The notes under the pieces were generated by a model that saw only the letters and a program-made list of their open reading frames with translations, was not told the origin of the DNA and searched no databases. A stretch of 64,000 nucleotides of DNA from Candidatus Altimarinota bacterium. GTDB lineage: Bacteria; Patescibacteriota; Gracilibacteria; BD1-5; UBA2023. This document shows positions 10,114 through 20,009 of this stretch, piece by piece. The number at the start of each line of letters is the position of its first letter. Position 1 is the first letter of the stretch. A program made the position numbers and the translations under genes. The stretch covers positions 1 to 64,000 of the forward strand of contig JAQTWX010000002.1 of NCBI GenBank assembly GCA_028689065.1, written 5' to 3'.

Positions 10114-10870
10114 ATGTCACCTTTCTTTTATCGAGATATCCTAGATAGAGAAACAGAAAATATCCAATAATTATCATTGGAATCGAGAGAATCTGCCCCA
10201 TAGTGAGCCCAAAAGTAAGATATCCGAGTCAAATATCAGGAGTGCGAACAAACTCGATAGTAAAACGGAATATACCGTACCAGATAAGAAAACTTGTTGC
10301 AACTTTTCCAGGGAAGACATTCTTTTTTCCGAGAAAATAAAGAATCCCAAAAAGTATAACACCTTCGAGAGTTGCCTCCAGAAGTGGGGAAGGGAAGTAT
10401 GAAACTCCATTTTTTACGACAGCAAGAGGCCCAGTATACGGCGAGAATCAGAGAAGTTCCCCATTAATATAATTTCCAATTCGTCCAAACCCGAGTCCGA
10501 TAGGAATTATACTCGTCACAGAATCTGCAATAGAAAAAAATGTTTTTTTGTGTATCCAAGCGAAAAGAATCATCGCAATTATTACTCCAATAACCCCTCC
10601 ATGAAAGCTCATCCCTCCATGCCAAGTCTGGAGAATCTCTATCGGGTGAGCGAGATAGTATGAGAGGTTATAGAACAGAACATATCCCAATCTTCCTCCG
10701 AGCAATACCCCGAAAAATATATACAAGATAAGAGAATCGAGTTCTCATTCAGAAAAGATTTTTCTCCTTTTTAAAATCCAATATCCACCAATAAACCCTA
10801 GAGCATACATAAGTCCGTACCAGCTCGGGGCTATATGAATTCAGAAAAAAGTAATGGAGAAGATAGACAT
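10112..10870 (-). CDS. lgt: Prolipoprotein diacylglyceryl transferase
   Basis: 252 residues, about seven membrane helices. The signature [12 protein letters not shown] and [13 protein letters not shown] are intact, and the following Gly is encoded by UGA. The enzyme transfers diacylglycerol from phosphatidylglycerol to the lipobox cysteine of prolipoproteins, the step before LspA, which is encoded 1.3 kb upstream in the same direction. The gene starts 2 bp after the AMMECR1-like gene ends, so they are co-transcribed. Its TAA lies inside the T run of the opposing RNA terminator. Confidence 0.92.
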
Positions 10871-10872
10871 AT

Positions 10873-11421
10873 TTATTTTCCAAGCTCAGAAAATACCGTT
10901 GATTCTATTCCATAAAGTATCATATCCTCTGGTTTCAAATCAGTAGGATTCAGTCCTGCCTTCTTGCAAACAATCTGAAAATATTCATCTGGACTGGAAG
11001 CTACATTGGTGATATTCGGAAGAAGAACTCAAAGAGTATTCTTAGTTTGGGAAAGGAGAATAAGTCCTTCTCGTTTTGTATCAAGTTCACTTATATTTGA
11101 GAGAATTCGTCGTCCTTCTGGTCGTATCATATCGACACGAATTTGTACATTTACAAGCTCATCAGGATTTTTAACTGCCTCGGCGAAACGAGGATCTCGG
11201 AGACAGAAAAGAGTATTTTCTATAAGCTCAAAAAGTGTATTTGGTTTTTTGATATGAATTCGTCCGCTCGATGCGATAACTCCGCCATTTTTATAGAGTG
11301 TTACAAATATGAGATTTTTACTCGTCTCATGTTCAGTTCCTGAGAGTCCAAGTTCCTCGATAGTAAGAATCTTCTTTTCTTTGAGATAAGTTTCTATGAT
11401 ACGTCGTGCGATTTTGTGCAT
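10873..11421 (-). CDS. AMMECR1-domain protein
   Basis: 182 residues. The order IHIKKPNTLFELIENTLFCLRDPRF, VQIRVDMIRPEG, REGLILLSQTKNTLGVLLPNI and VCKKAGL follows the AMMECR1 fold: an R-D-P-R-F block, a hydrophobic strand pair ending in LLP, and a late KAGL helix. One UGA gives the Gly of NTLGVLLP. The biochemical role of AMMECR1 proteins is unsettled. It is tightly coupled to lgt. Confidence 0.65.
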
Positions 11422-11460
11422 AAAGTAAATTTAATAACTAAATTAAAATATAGACTACTT

Positions 11461-12210
11461 TTATTCAAATGTCCCGAGTTCCTTTTCTGCTTTCGCAACT
11501 ATTTCCTTTTCTTCATTTTCAATCTTGGAGAAAATCTCTCCGAGATAATCTATTCCAGTACTCGTATAAATATTATAATAAGCGTATTCAAAAAGAAGTC
11601 GAGATGCAGTAATAAGAAGATTTACAACAACAATAACTCCCATAAGCGAATATAAAGCACTTCGTGATGGAGAGAAGTTCATGAAAAGTACTATAGAAAT
11701 CAGAGAAACGATGAAAAATCCTATAAAACTTCCATATATAGAAAGGAGAACATATCTATAGCTGGAAAGAATTTCTGAGAGAAGGGAAACTGCAAGGATA
11801 TTAATAAGGATGTGGAAAAGGAAAGCAAATACGATAAAATCTGGTTTTACCCAGTTTATATAGACGTAGAGCGGTGTGATGAATATGAAAAAAAATATAG
11901 AGAGAATAAATATCTGTCGAATAACCACACCCCCTGCTTTGTATTTTTCAGAAAAAAGAAGACGATTCAGTATGAAAGTTACTGAAACGGTAATAAGAAC
12001 CGCAAAAAATCCTATAAGTGAAAGAATATATGGGAATATATTAGAATTTTGGAGAGATCCGAGTATTACATAAGTGAGAAGGAGAGTAAAAAGTCCTCCT
12101 AAAAATCCTGCCGCAATACTTCCGAGGCAAGAAAGTCCGATAGAAACAAGATCTATTTTTGCAGGCCCGAGTATCTCCTCATTGGTCTTATTTTTTTGTG
12201 CTTCGCTCAT
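11461..12210 (-). CDS. Multi-pass membrane protein, unknown
   Basis: 249 residues with six or seven predicted membrane helices between about residues 20 and 215, and a charged C-terminal tail rich in Glu and Lys. No catalytic motif is visible. ATG 12210 is chosen since the sequence upstream overlaps lspA in another frame; it overlaps lspA by 23 bp. Position inside the lspA-lgt cluster suggests an envelope role, but this is inference only. Confidence 0.7.
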   Translation of the reverse strand: MSEAQKNKTNEEILGPAKIDLVSIGLSCLGSIAAGFLGGLFTLLLTYVILGSLQNSNIFPYILSLIGFFAVLITVSVTFILNRLLFSEKYKAGGVVIRQIFILSIFFFIFITPLYVYINWVKPDFIVFAFLFHILINILAVSLLSEILSSYRYVLLSIYGSFIGFFIVSLISIVLFMNFSPSRSALYSLMGVIVVVNLLITASRLLFEYAYYNIYTSTGIDYLGEIFSKIENEEKEIVAKAEKELGTFE

Positions 12211-12631
12211 GTTTGAGATAGATAAAAAAGAGTAAAATTGCTCCAATAGAGATAAATATATCAGCAAAATTGAAAATTGCAAAGTATTTTACTCCAATGA
12301 AGTCGATTACAGAACCGATAAATACTCTTTCGAATCCATTCGAAATTGCTCCTGATAAAATGAGAGTATATGCAAGTTTCGTGAAAGGGAGATTTTTATA
12401 TTGTTCATAGTGAAAATAATAGATGACAATTCCTATTATCAGAGCGATAGTCAAGATTTTGAGAATCATCCCTTCGATAGGGAATGAAAAAGCTACTCCA
12501 GTGTTTTTTACGAATGAGAGAACAAGGAAATCTCCGATAATATGGATTTTTTCAGTCGCCAAAAAATGCTCGAAAAAGTATTTCGAAGCTTGGTCGATGA
12601 AGATAAGGAAAAACAAGAGGAAGACTATCAT
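12188..12631 (-). CDS. lspA: Lipoprotein signal peptidase (signal peptidase II)
   Basis: 147 residues with four membrane helices. Family motifs are present: FIDQASKYF, VKNTGVAFSF, SGAISNGFERVFIGSVIDF and FAIFNFADIFISIG. LspA removes the signal peptide from prolipoproteins after Lgt acts. The first catalytic Asp, normally in N-x-x-D-R, is Glu here (NGFER), while the second Asp (NFAD) is kept. The gene lies between the RluD-like gene and a membrane protein gene, all in one direction. Confidence 0.88.
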   Translation of the reverse strand: MIVFLLFFLIFIDQASKYFFEHFLATEKIHIIGDFLVLSFVKNTGVAFSFPIEGMILKILTIALIIGIVIYYFHYEQYKNLPFTKLAYTLILSGAISNGFERVFIGSVIDFIGVKYFAIFNFADIFISIGAILLFFIYLKHERSTKK

Positions 12632-12657
12632 AATAGTGAAGAATTTTTTAATCTAGA

Positions 12658-13599
12658 TTAATCCACTTTAATTCCATTCTTTTCTAATACTATCGCGATA
12701 TCTCTCTTCAGTGGTGCTACAAAATTATAGTCCACGGAAAAAAGATTGAGAATGAGTCTCCTTGCATGGAGCCACTGGCGTTCAAGTCCATACTTGGTCG
12801 CAATTTCTTTATTTACTTTCTCATTTCCATAAACTTTGTCTCCAATAATCGGATACCCGATGGCAGACATATGAACACGAATCTGGTGAGTACGCCCGGT
12901 AAAGAGTTCAATTTCGAGGAGTGAATACTTATTATCAATATGTTCAAGAAGTGTGAACTTTGTTTTCGCAAGCTTCGGATTAACTGGATTTTCAGTAGTC
13001 ATTTTTTTTCGGTCATTCGGATCTCGTCCGATAAATGACTCAATCATACCTTCCTTGTCTTTTACTAACCCATTAACTACGGCATAATAGAATTTCCGTA
13101 TCTTTCTATCTGCCATCTTCTTCTGAAGCTCTCTCATAGAACGATCATTCTTAGCAACAAGAATAAGCCCACTTGTATCTTTATCCAATCTATGAACAAT
13201 CCCCGGTCGCTCTACACCGTTTATAACCGAGAGATTCCCGAAGTGATGAAGGAGTGCATTTACAAGAGTTCCAGTGTTTCCGAATTCCCCAGGAACCGTG
13301 TGCGTATTTACCCCCGGATCCTTACTTACGACAGCAAAATCAGGATTATCGAAGATGATTTCCAGATTCATATCTTCTGCCTGGAGGTGAGATTTCTCCG
13401 TCTCAAACTCTATCTCGAGTACATCTCATTTTTTTACTCGCTTATTACTATCAAGTACTTTTCCATTTACCTGAAGTCGTCATTTTTCTATAAGCTTCTG
13501 CATATAGGAGCGCGAATGCTCAGGAAAAAGGGTCGATAGATACATATCGACCCTTCGGACTTCTTGTTTAGGTATAAGTATAGAAAATTGAGTCTTCAT
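12658..13599 (-). CDS. rluD: RluD-type 23S rRNA pseudouridine synthase
   Basis: 313 residues. An N-terminal S4 RNA-binding domain (RVDMYLSTLFPEHSRSYMQKLIEKG, Gly by UGA, then VNGKVL) leads into the catalytic domain with the Asp motif GIVHRLDKDTSGLILVAKN. FTGRTHQIRVHMSAIGYPIIGDKVYG follows. The enzyme isomerises uridines in large-subunit rRNA, but the exact target (RluC, RluD or relatives) cannot be told by eye. It lies 6 bp downstream of the ndk stop on the same strand. Confidence 0.88.
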
Positions 13600-13605
13600 A
13601 ATTTA

Positions 13606-14046
13606 TTACGCCGCGAGTTCTCGACCGTAAGTAAATAATTCATTTTCATTAAAGAATCGTGCTACTTCAGCAGTACCAGCCTCGTCACTATCAGAAGAGT
13701 GGATGATATTATTGTCGATGTTCTTTGCGAAATCTCCACGGATAGTTCCAGGTAGTGCATCAGATGGATTCGTTGCTCCACACATAGTTCGAACTACTTT
13801 TACAACATCATGACCTTCAACAGCAACAGCAACAATAGGACCTGACATCATAAATCCAGCGAGGAATTTGTAGAACCCTTTTGTTACATGATCAGCATAG
13901 TGTGCATCACAAAGAGCCTGATCCATCTGAAGCATCTTAATACCTACAATTTTAAGACCTTTGTTCTCGAAACGAGCAAGGATAGTACCGATAAGTGACT
14001 TCTGAACCGCATCTGGCTTAAGAAGAATAAGTGTTTTCTGAGACAT
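13606..14046 (-). CDS. ndk: Nucleoside diphosphate kinase
   Basis: 146 residues with the phospho-accepting His116 in NIIHSSDS, the N-terminal TLILLKPDAVQK strand, and GATNPSDALPGTIRGDF. The start at 14046 (MSQKTLILLKPD) is chosen over an in-frame upstream ATG as it fits the family length. Ndk passes the gamma phosphate between nucleotides and complements the ribonucleotide reductase at 1941. No UGA codons occur. Confidence 0.95.
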   Translation of the reverse strand: MSQKTLILLKPDAVQKSLIGTILARFENKGLKIVGIKMLQMDQALCDAHYADHVTKGFYKFLAGFMMSGPIVAVAVEGHDVVKVVRTMCGATNPSDALPGTIRGDFAKNIDNNIIHSSDSDEAGTAEVARFFNENELFTYGRELAA

Positions 14047-14123
14047 AAAAATATATAAAAAATAATAAAGCACTCGCATTATATGAAAACAGACCTAAAA
14101 GGCAAGTTTAAAGGGAAAAAACT

Positions 14124-14151
14124 TTGACTTTTGAGAGCTTTTTCATACAAT
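14124..14151 (+). promoter_or_regulatory. Promoter TTGACT-16-TACAAT for the tRNA pair
   Basis: The -35 is at 14124-14129 and the -10 at 14146-14151. Predicted start is near 14158, 35 nt ahead of the first tRNA. Confidence 0.7.
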
Positions 14152-14192
14152 ACCGCTCGCTTAGGTCGAAGAGATTATCGATTTACCATTTT

Positions 14193-14271
14193 GCGGGGGT
14201 AACATAACTGAGCGAGTGTACTAAGGCTTCAACCCTTGGGTGTGTCGGTTCGAACCCGATTCCCCGCTCCA
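14193..14271 (+). tRNA. tRNA-Gly(UCA), reader of UGA
   Basis: The acceptor stem GCGGGGG pairs with TCCCCGC (one G-U), the discriminator is U (14268), and CCA is encoded. The anticodon stem TAAGG/CCTTG closes the loop CTTCAAC with anticodon TCA at 14229-14231. The T arm holds TTCGA. G1-C72, C2-G71 and U73 are the glycine identity elements of bacterial glycyl-tRNA synthetase. A UCA anticodon reads UGA, so this is the tRNA that makes UGA glycine in the Gracilibacteria/SR1 code. The D loop lacks the usual GG pair, and one extra base lies between D and anticodon stems. Confidence 0.93.
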
Positions 14272-14287
14272 TTTTTCATAATATTTT

Positions 14288-14365
14288 GCAGCCGTAGTTC
14301 AGTTGGATTAGAATGCCTCCCTGCGAAGGAGGAGGTCACAGGTTCAAGTCCTGTCGGTTGCACCA
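14288..14365 (+). tRNA. tRNA-Arg(GCG)
   Basis: Acceptor GCAGCCG / CGGTTGC, discriminator A, encoded CCA. The anticodon stem CCTCC/GGAGG has loop CTGCGAA and anticodon GCG at 14323-14325, reading CGC and CGU. The D arm has GTTCAGTTGGATTAGAAT and the T arm GGTTCAAGTCC. It follows the UGA-reading tRNA by 16 nt and probably shares its transcript. Most bacteria use an ACG arginine tRNA for these codons, so the G34 form is of some note. Confidence 0.92.
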
Positions 14366-14416
14366 TAAAAATACTCAAACAAGCATATTATATTAAAATT
14401 TAATACAATTTGTGCA

Positions 14417-14662
14417 ATGCCTATAATGGAAAGCTTTGCGCTTCTAAGAAAATTTAAGGAGGATAGTAACACCGATGACTGATTTCCTCAGCCCGTTGCA
14501 TTTGATTGAGAAAAATATATCCTTTCCTCAATGGAAGAAGAAAGAGTTATAAAAACTGTGGCAAGAGAGTTAAAATGAAAAGGATATCTCATTGCAAAAA
14601 TTAAATACGATATAAGAAAGCATACATATATGATATTAGAACTTTTTCCTGAAGAAAATTAA
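14417..14662 (+). CDS. Small hypothetical protein, 81 aa
   Basis: ATG 14417 to TAA 14660-14662 with three UGA codons. It is charged, with a terminal LIAKIKYDIRKHTYMILELFPEEN that looks like two beta strands. TACAAT at 14403-14408 is a possible -10 box. A second in-frame ATG at 14426 is a possible start. No family recognised. Confidence 0.55.
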
Positions 14663-14690
14663 TGATTAATTATAAATCTTTGTTATAAAA

Positions 14691-15023
14691 ATGGCAAATT
14701 CACATGGACTCTCGGCTCGACTGGTTAAAAAACAAGCAGCAGCACGCAAGCTTTCAAAAGGAAAAAAGAAAGCACTTATGGCGTATACCGGAAATGAGAG
14801 CAAAGAAACTCGATATAATCTCAGTTATAAGAAACGTACCCATTATTTTCAAAATAAACAGGCCTTTCCTTCAAAGAAACTTCCGAGTAAAAATATTGAC
14901 ACTCTCGTGGAAATGGGAATCCTCGATGAAAGAGGATTCTTCCGAAAAGGAAAAAAGAAAAACTATATTACTAAAAGTATGGTGGATCAGAAAGGACTTG
15001 ATTTCTATGGTTTGCCTCGATAA
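14691..15023 (+). CDS. Small basic protein, 110 aa
   Basis: A strongly basic protein (NSHGLSARLVKKQAAARKL, then SKGKKKALMAY) without UGA codons. The lysine-rich composition and position between tRNA genes and a cyclophilin gene suggest a nucleic-acid or ribosome-associated role, but I recognise no family. It starts 28 bp after the previous small gene ends. Confidence 0.65.
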   Translation: MANSHGLSARLVKKQAAARKLSKGKKKALMAYTGNESKETRYNLSYKKRTHYFQNKQAFPSKKLPSKNIDTLVEMGILDERGFFRKGKKKNYITKSMVDQKGLDFYGLPR

Positions 15024-15070
15024 GGAGAAATGGAAATAATTATTTTTACGTTATTTTTTACCATTCAATT

Positions 15071-15577
15071 ATGTCTCAACTCGATACTCCAAAAACTGGC
15101 GATACAGTCGCTATTATTGAAACAACTCTTGGAATTATTAAAGTAAAACTCTTTGTACATGAGACTCCAAAAACATGTGCAAATTTTATAGGACTTGCGA
15201 AGAAAGAATACTACAATGGAACTATTTTTCATCGAGTTATTCGCGATTTTATGATACAAGGAGGTGATCCAACTGCAACGGGAATGGGATGAGAAAGTAT
15301 CTATGGGCAGGAATTCGAAGATGAATTCGCTCCAGGACTCACTCATGTAAAAGGGACTCTTTCTATGGCAAATGCTGGACCAAATACAAACGGGAGTCAG
15401 TTCTTTATTGTTCAAGCACCACAAACAAAATATCTTGATAAACATCATTCTGTATTTGGACAAGTATATGAAGGAATGGATATAGTAGATACTATTGCTA
15501 ATGTAAAAACAGACCGAAATGATCGACCAATGATTGATATAGAGATTCTTTCTGTTAATATAGAAGAAATAAAATAG
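15071..15577 (+). CDS. Cyclophilin-type peptidyl-prolyl isomerase
   Basis: 168 residues, cytoplasmic (no signal). [22 protein letters not shown] holds the catalytic Arg and the conserved glycine pair, the second Gly by [21 protein letters not shown] and [15 protein letters not shown] complete the active site. The enzyme speeds cis-trans proline isomerisation in folding proteins. A terminator follows at 15590-15628. Confidence 0.93.
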
Positions 15578-15589
15578 ATTTTTAAATAT

Positions 15590-15628
15590 AAAAAAGAGTA
15601 TACGTTTTTAGAATGTACACTCTTTTTT
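15590..15628 (+). terminator. Terminator after the cyclophilin gene
   Basis: A 14-bp stem with one mismatch (15590-15603 with 15615-15628) and the T run in the 3' arm. Confidence 0.75.
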
Positions 15629-15737
15629 ATTGTAAATTTTTATAAAAAAATTGACTTAGTATAATTTGTATGTTTTAATACTTATAAATAAAGTTATTGT
15701 CTTTATAATACAAAAATAAATAATTTAATTTACTTAT

Positions 15738-16526
15738 ATGAATAATACATCTCAAGACTTTCATATTGATAGAAAAAAACATCATCATATCCCTGTTTCT
15801 GGTTCAAATAAACATAAAAGAGTCTTGCATTCTCCATACAAAACAGATATTCAAAAAGAGACTGGTATTTTTTCACTTATGTGAAAAGTATCGAAAGCAT
15901 GTAAAAATTTTCTTTCCTCGGATCTTCTTTGAACCGATGTTGATGGATATTATCATTTTGAGGAAGATTATGCCTGAAAAGTACAGGTTGTTTCAAGAAA
16001 TAATCTCGAAAAAAATATACAAGGAAAACAAAGAGTAAAGATAAAAGTTGATACCATTCTAAATCGTGCTACAGCTTTTCCCGCTCCTGAAGTTATAGAA
16101 GATCCTGCAATTCGCAGAAAAATGGAATCAAAATCACTTGTACAAAAGCGAAAAGATGAATATATTTATGAGGTTCTCCGAGCTGCAAGAAAAACTTTCA
16201 CAAGTAATGATCTCATAAAAGAGATTACCGATATGCAAATAGGAGATAGAGTATTGCTTCAATTAGCATGACATTCAGAAATGTATTCTGTAACTGTTCA
16301 GGATGCAAGCAAAGAAGTAGGAGGAAAAACATATGCACTCTGTGATATTATGTACAGATCCTGAATTGGTAAAGAAAAAAAAGCAAGACATGTATGTGGA
16401 TTACTTCGCCTTCCTCTTTCTATAGGAACAAAAGTTGTTTTTACTTCTCGAGGAAAACTCGTAGAGGATTTCCATCTTCCTGTACAAAAAATACATTTAG
16501 ATCGTAGTTCTAAATTTAAGAAATAA
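15738..16526 (+). CDS. Hypothetical protein, 262 aa
   Basis: ATG 15738 to TAA 16524-16526 with five UGA codons. The N-terminal 35 residues are rich in His and Lys (DRKKHHHIPVSGSNKHKR). A middle helical part leads to a beta-rich C-terminal half with QIGDRVLLQLAGHSEMYSVTV and IGTKVVFTSRGKLVEDF. Neither signal nor membrane helix is seen. Function unknown. Confidence 0.65.
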
Positions 16527-16565
16527 AAAATAAGAGAGAACTTATAATTTCTCTCTTATTTTTTT
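16525..16565. terminator. Bidirectional terminator between a hypothetical gene and uvrC
   Basis: A long A/T-flanked stem AAGAGAGAA / TTCTCTCTT with A run on one side and T run on the other, serving both convergent genes. Confidence 0.8.
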
Positions 16566-16572
16566 AATAAAA

Positions 16573-18441
16573 TTAAATCTGTGTTAATAATCCATGTTCC
16601 TCAAGTGTTTCTACCTGTTTTTTTGTGAGGATTTTTTCGATTTCTGCACGTGGTACTTCATTGATTCTTTCGATACTTCCAGCAATCTTTAGGATATTTT
16701 TTCGTGCCACTGGACCAAATCCAGGAAGTTCTTCGAGGATATTTTTTTTCATAGCTTTATTACGACTAATTCGATTAAATCCTATCGCGAACCGGTGTGA
16801 TTCATCTCGTATTTTCTGAAAGAGCATGAGCTCCAGGGAGCCTTTCTCAAAGAGAATTGGGTCTTTTTTTCATGGAATAAATACTTCCTCTTCTCGTTTT
16901 GCAAGAGAACATAAAAATGGAAGAGTAATATTTTCTTTTCAATCGATTGCTCGATTCATCGCTTCAAGAGCCGAAGAGAGTTGTCATTTTCCTCCGTCGA
17001 TGATAATCATATCAGGGAAATTATTCTGTTCCAATCCCTCGAGAGTCCGTCTATAAAGCACTTCCCTAATGGAGGCAAAGTCATCAATTATCCCTGGTTC
17101 AAGAGATTTGATCTTGTATTTTCGATACCGAGAAGGTTCACTTTTCCCGTTCACTATAACCGCACGTGAAGCAACAGTAAATTGACCATGAGTATGAGAT
17201 ATATCATAACACTCAAATACAATCTCTCATGACTTTTTCGCTTCGTATCATAGTCGTTCCAGTATATGAACCTGAGTTCCACGGGTCGGATCTTTGACTG
17301 CAAGTGAGCGGATTTCTTCGCGCTGTGCAAAAGAGAGAAGATTATATTCGGCAAACTGGAGGATTTCCATCTTTGGTCCGATTTGAGGATATTCTATATC
17401 TCGCTTATTTTTCATAAAAATATCGAGCAAGATAATGTCTTTCGGTTCTTTTTTTAGAAGAATCTTTACGCTTGTTGGGATGTCTTCAGTAAGGTATCGT
17501 TTTGCGAGGAAGCTCGAAAGCACCTCCTCTGAAGTCTCTTCGAGTTCGTTTGCCACCTCGATCTGCGATACTCCAATAATATGTCCCGAACGAATTTCCG
17601 TAAGTCCAATAAAATTCTTCCCATACTTTTCGATGGAGATTATCGCATCATAATCTCCGGGGATACTGTCCCGAGCAATCTGTCTGGTCCCGAGTTTTTC
17701 AATCTGCTCGATTTGGAGTTTGAGTTTCTGGGCTTCCTCGAACTCGAGTTTCCGAGCTCGCTCTTGCATCCGAGCCCGAAGTTCCTCGATGATTGCAAGG
17801 CTTTTCCCGGAGAGGAATTGCTTCAGAGAGGCGATATTGTCCTCATATTTTCGTATCTTCTCTTCGGTCAGGAGACATGGTGCCGGACAAAGTCCGATGG
17901 AGTAGTCGAGACAGGGGATAGAGCGTCAAGATGTATTTCAGATGGTTATTTTCCCATCTTGTTCTATAAACTCCACCCGACAGCTCCGAATCTGGAATAT
18001 ACGCTTCAAAACTTTCAAAATTTCTGTCACGTTCGCTCCAGCGGTATAGGGTCAGAAATAGAATCCTGTATCCTTCTTGATTCGAGTTTTAATAACCTCG
18101 GGAATAGTCTCGTTCGTGATGTGGATATACGCGAGATTCTTCCCATCCTTCATAAGAATATTGTACTTCGGCTGGTTTTCCTTGATGAGATTGGTCTCAA
18201 GGACGAGTGCCTCAAGCTCGTTCCGAGTCTCGATAATCTCTATGTCCTGAACCTGCGAAATCATGGAACGCTTTGCAAAATTGAGCCGCTTTTCATCGCC
18301 CCAGTAGGAACTCACTCGCGAGTGGAGACTCACCGATTTTCCAACATAAATAATCACTCATTTCTTATTCTTCATGATATAGACTCACGGAGAAGAGGGG
18401 AGTGTGGCAAGTATTTTGGAGATGTGAGAAGGGGTTTTCAT
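16573..18441 (-). CDS. uvrC: UvrABC excinuclease subunit C
   Basis: 622 residues. The N-terminal GIY-YIG nuclease has LPSSPGVYIMKNKKGVIIYVGKS with both PGV and KKG glycines from UGA. A UVR helix pair starts near residue 225 (ERARKLEFEEAQKLK). The RNase H-like nuclease has ECYDISHTHGQFTVAS and MIIIDGGKGQLS (Gly by UGA), and a C-terminal helix-hairpin-helix has LPGFGPVARKNIL. UvrC makes both cuts around bulky DNA lesions after UvrA and UvrB load. It lies 23 bp after pth, so the two are likely one transcript. Confidence 0.95.
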
Positions 18442-18464
18442 GGGGATTAATTTATCTCTATTCA

Positions 18465-18989
18465 CTATAAGTACTTATCTATATTTTCACAAGCATCGAT
18501 AAATATTTTCTTGTTTAGATTTTTCAATTCTTCATCATTAAACTTCGACAGTACCCAATCGGCAACATTGTACCGATTGTCCCGCCCAATTCCGATTTTG
18601 AGACGAGCAAACTCGTCGGTTCCGAGAAGTGTTATAATGGATTTGAGTCCATTCTGCCCACCAGAACTTCCTTTCTCGCGGAGGCGAATCTTCCCAAAAT
18701 CCATGTCTATATCATCAGAGAGTACGAGGATATTCTCTCGAGGGATCTTATAGAAATTCATAAGAGGTACGACCGATTCTCCCGAGAGGTTCATATAGGT
18801 CGTGGGTTTTAGGAGGATGATTTTCTCTCAGCCGAGAATTCCTTCAGAGATTACTCCTTTAAACTTAGAGTCTTTCCAGTCCTCGAAACCCCATTTATTT
18901 CGAAGAAAATCCATGAAAAGAAACCCGACATTGTGTCGGGTAGTGGCGTACTCTTTTCCAGGATTTCCAAGTCAGACAATGAGTTTCAT
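18465..18989 (-). CDS. pth: Peptidyl-tRNA hydrolase
   Basis: 174 residues. [23 protein letters not shown] contains the catalytic His and the conserved first Gly coded by [18 protein letters not shown] and [28 protein letters not shown] contain the Asn and Asp that position the water. Pth frees tRNA from stalled peptides. The stop is TAG at 18465-18467. Confidence 0.96.
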
Positions 18990-19021
18990 ATTATGAATAT
19001 GTTTTAAATACAAAAGATATC

Positions 19022-19957
19022 TTATTCTATTATTGTAGTTTTATTACGATAGTGAGCAATTATTAAAAGCATTATAATTCCTATAGTAAGAAATATTCCG
19101 GTAAATCCATAATCAAATGCTGTTCGTTTTACTCCAACCAAGGTAAGTCATACTGCATAAGGTATATAGTATCACGCTATAAATGCAATACGTTTATATT
19201 TCGTTGTATTTTTATTAAACCATTGTGACCAGAGAAAATAAAGATATATACTAATAAAAATCATTTGCGCGGTCAGTATAATTACGATTGGTTTTGTGGC
19301 AATAAAAAACGAAGTAAGCCAGTTCATAATCGGAAATAATAGACCTGTAAGAAAAAAAATCCAGAATGACATACTTTTTGACTGCGAGTTTTTAATAGAA
19401 ATCACTTTTGAAAACTGTATTAAAAGCAGTATAATAAAAACGAGTATTCCTAGTTTTATCCAGTATCATTCATATCTCACAGGCATAACAATGCTTATCC
19501 ATATAATATAAATAGCAAGAATACCGCTTGATAGGTAAGCTATGAATCTACTTATATGAATTTTTTGTACAAAAAATGATGTAAGCGCTATCGGGATAAG
19601 AAAACTAACAAATAAATGACTGGCAACTAATGAAATTGTCCATACCCATTGGACACCGCCCCACACACCAACGCCACCAAGTACGGAGAGATCTGAAAAT
19701 CAGACGTTAAAAAATGATTTGGTTATCAATCCCTCAATAACAATTCCTGCTATAGGAAATAAAAAGAGTATATTTGCAAAAGATGCCGTTTCTTGTATTA
19801 GATATGCAAGAATAATTATAAGGAGTACGTAAGGGAAAAGTGTTCCTAAAAAAATATTCCAAGAAGTGAGTTCTAAAATTCGAGTTGATCCATTTAAAAT
19901 TTCTGCTGTAAGTGGTGCAATTATTGCGAGTAGAAATATATCTCGTTTTAATAACAT
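19022..19957 (-). CDS. Multi-pass membrane protein, unknown
   Basis: 311 residues with eight or nine hydrophobic helices and four UGA codons. ATG 19957 is preferred to an upstream TTG as it starts at the first helix. A glycine- and tryptophan-rich loop (VGVWGGVQWVW) sits after helix 3. No transporter or enzyme signature is apparent to me. It is in a minus-strand run with a lipoprotein and another membrane protein. Confidence 0.65.
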
Positions 19958-20009
19958 AATTTTTCTGAGCGTAAGAACAATTATTCTAGTCAATCACTAT
20001 AACTTTAAA

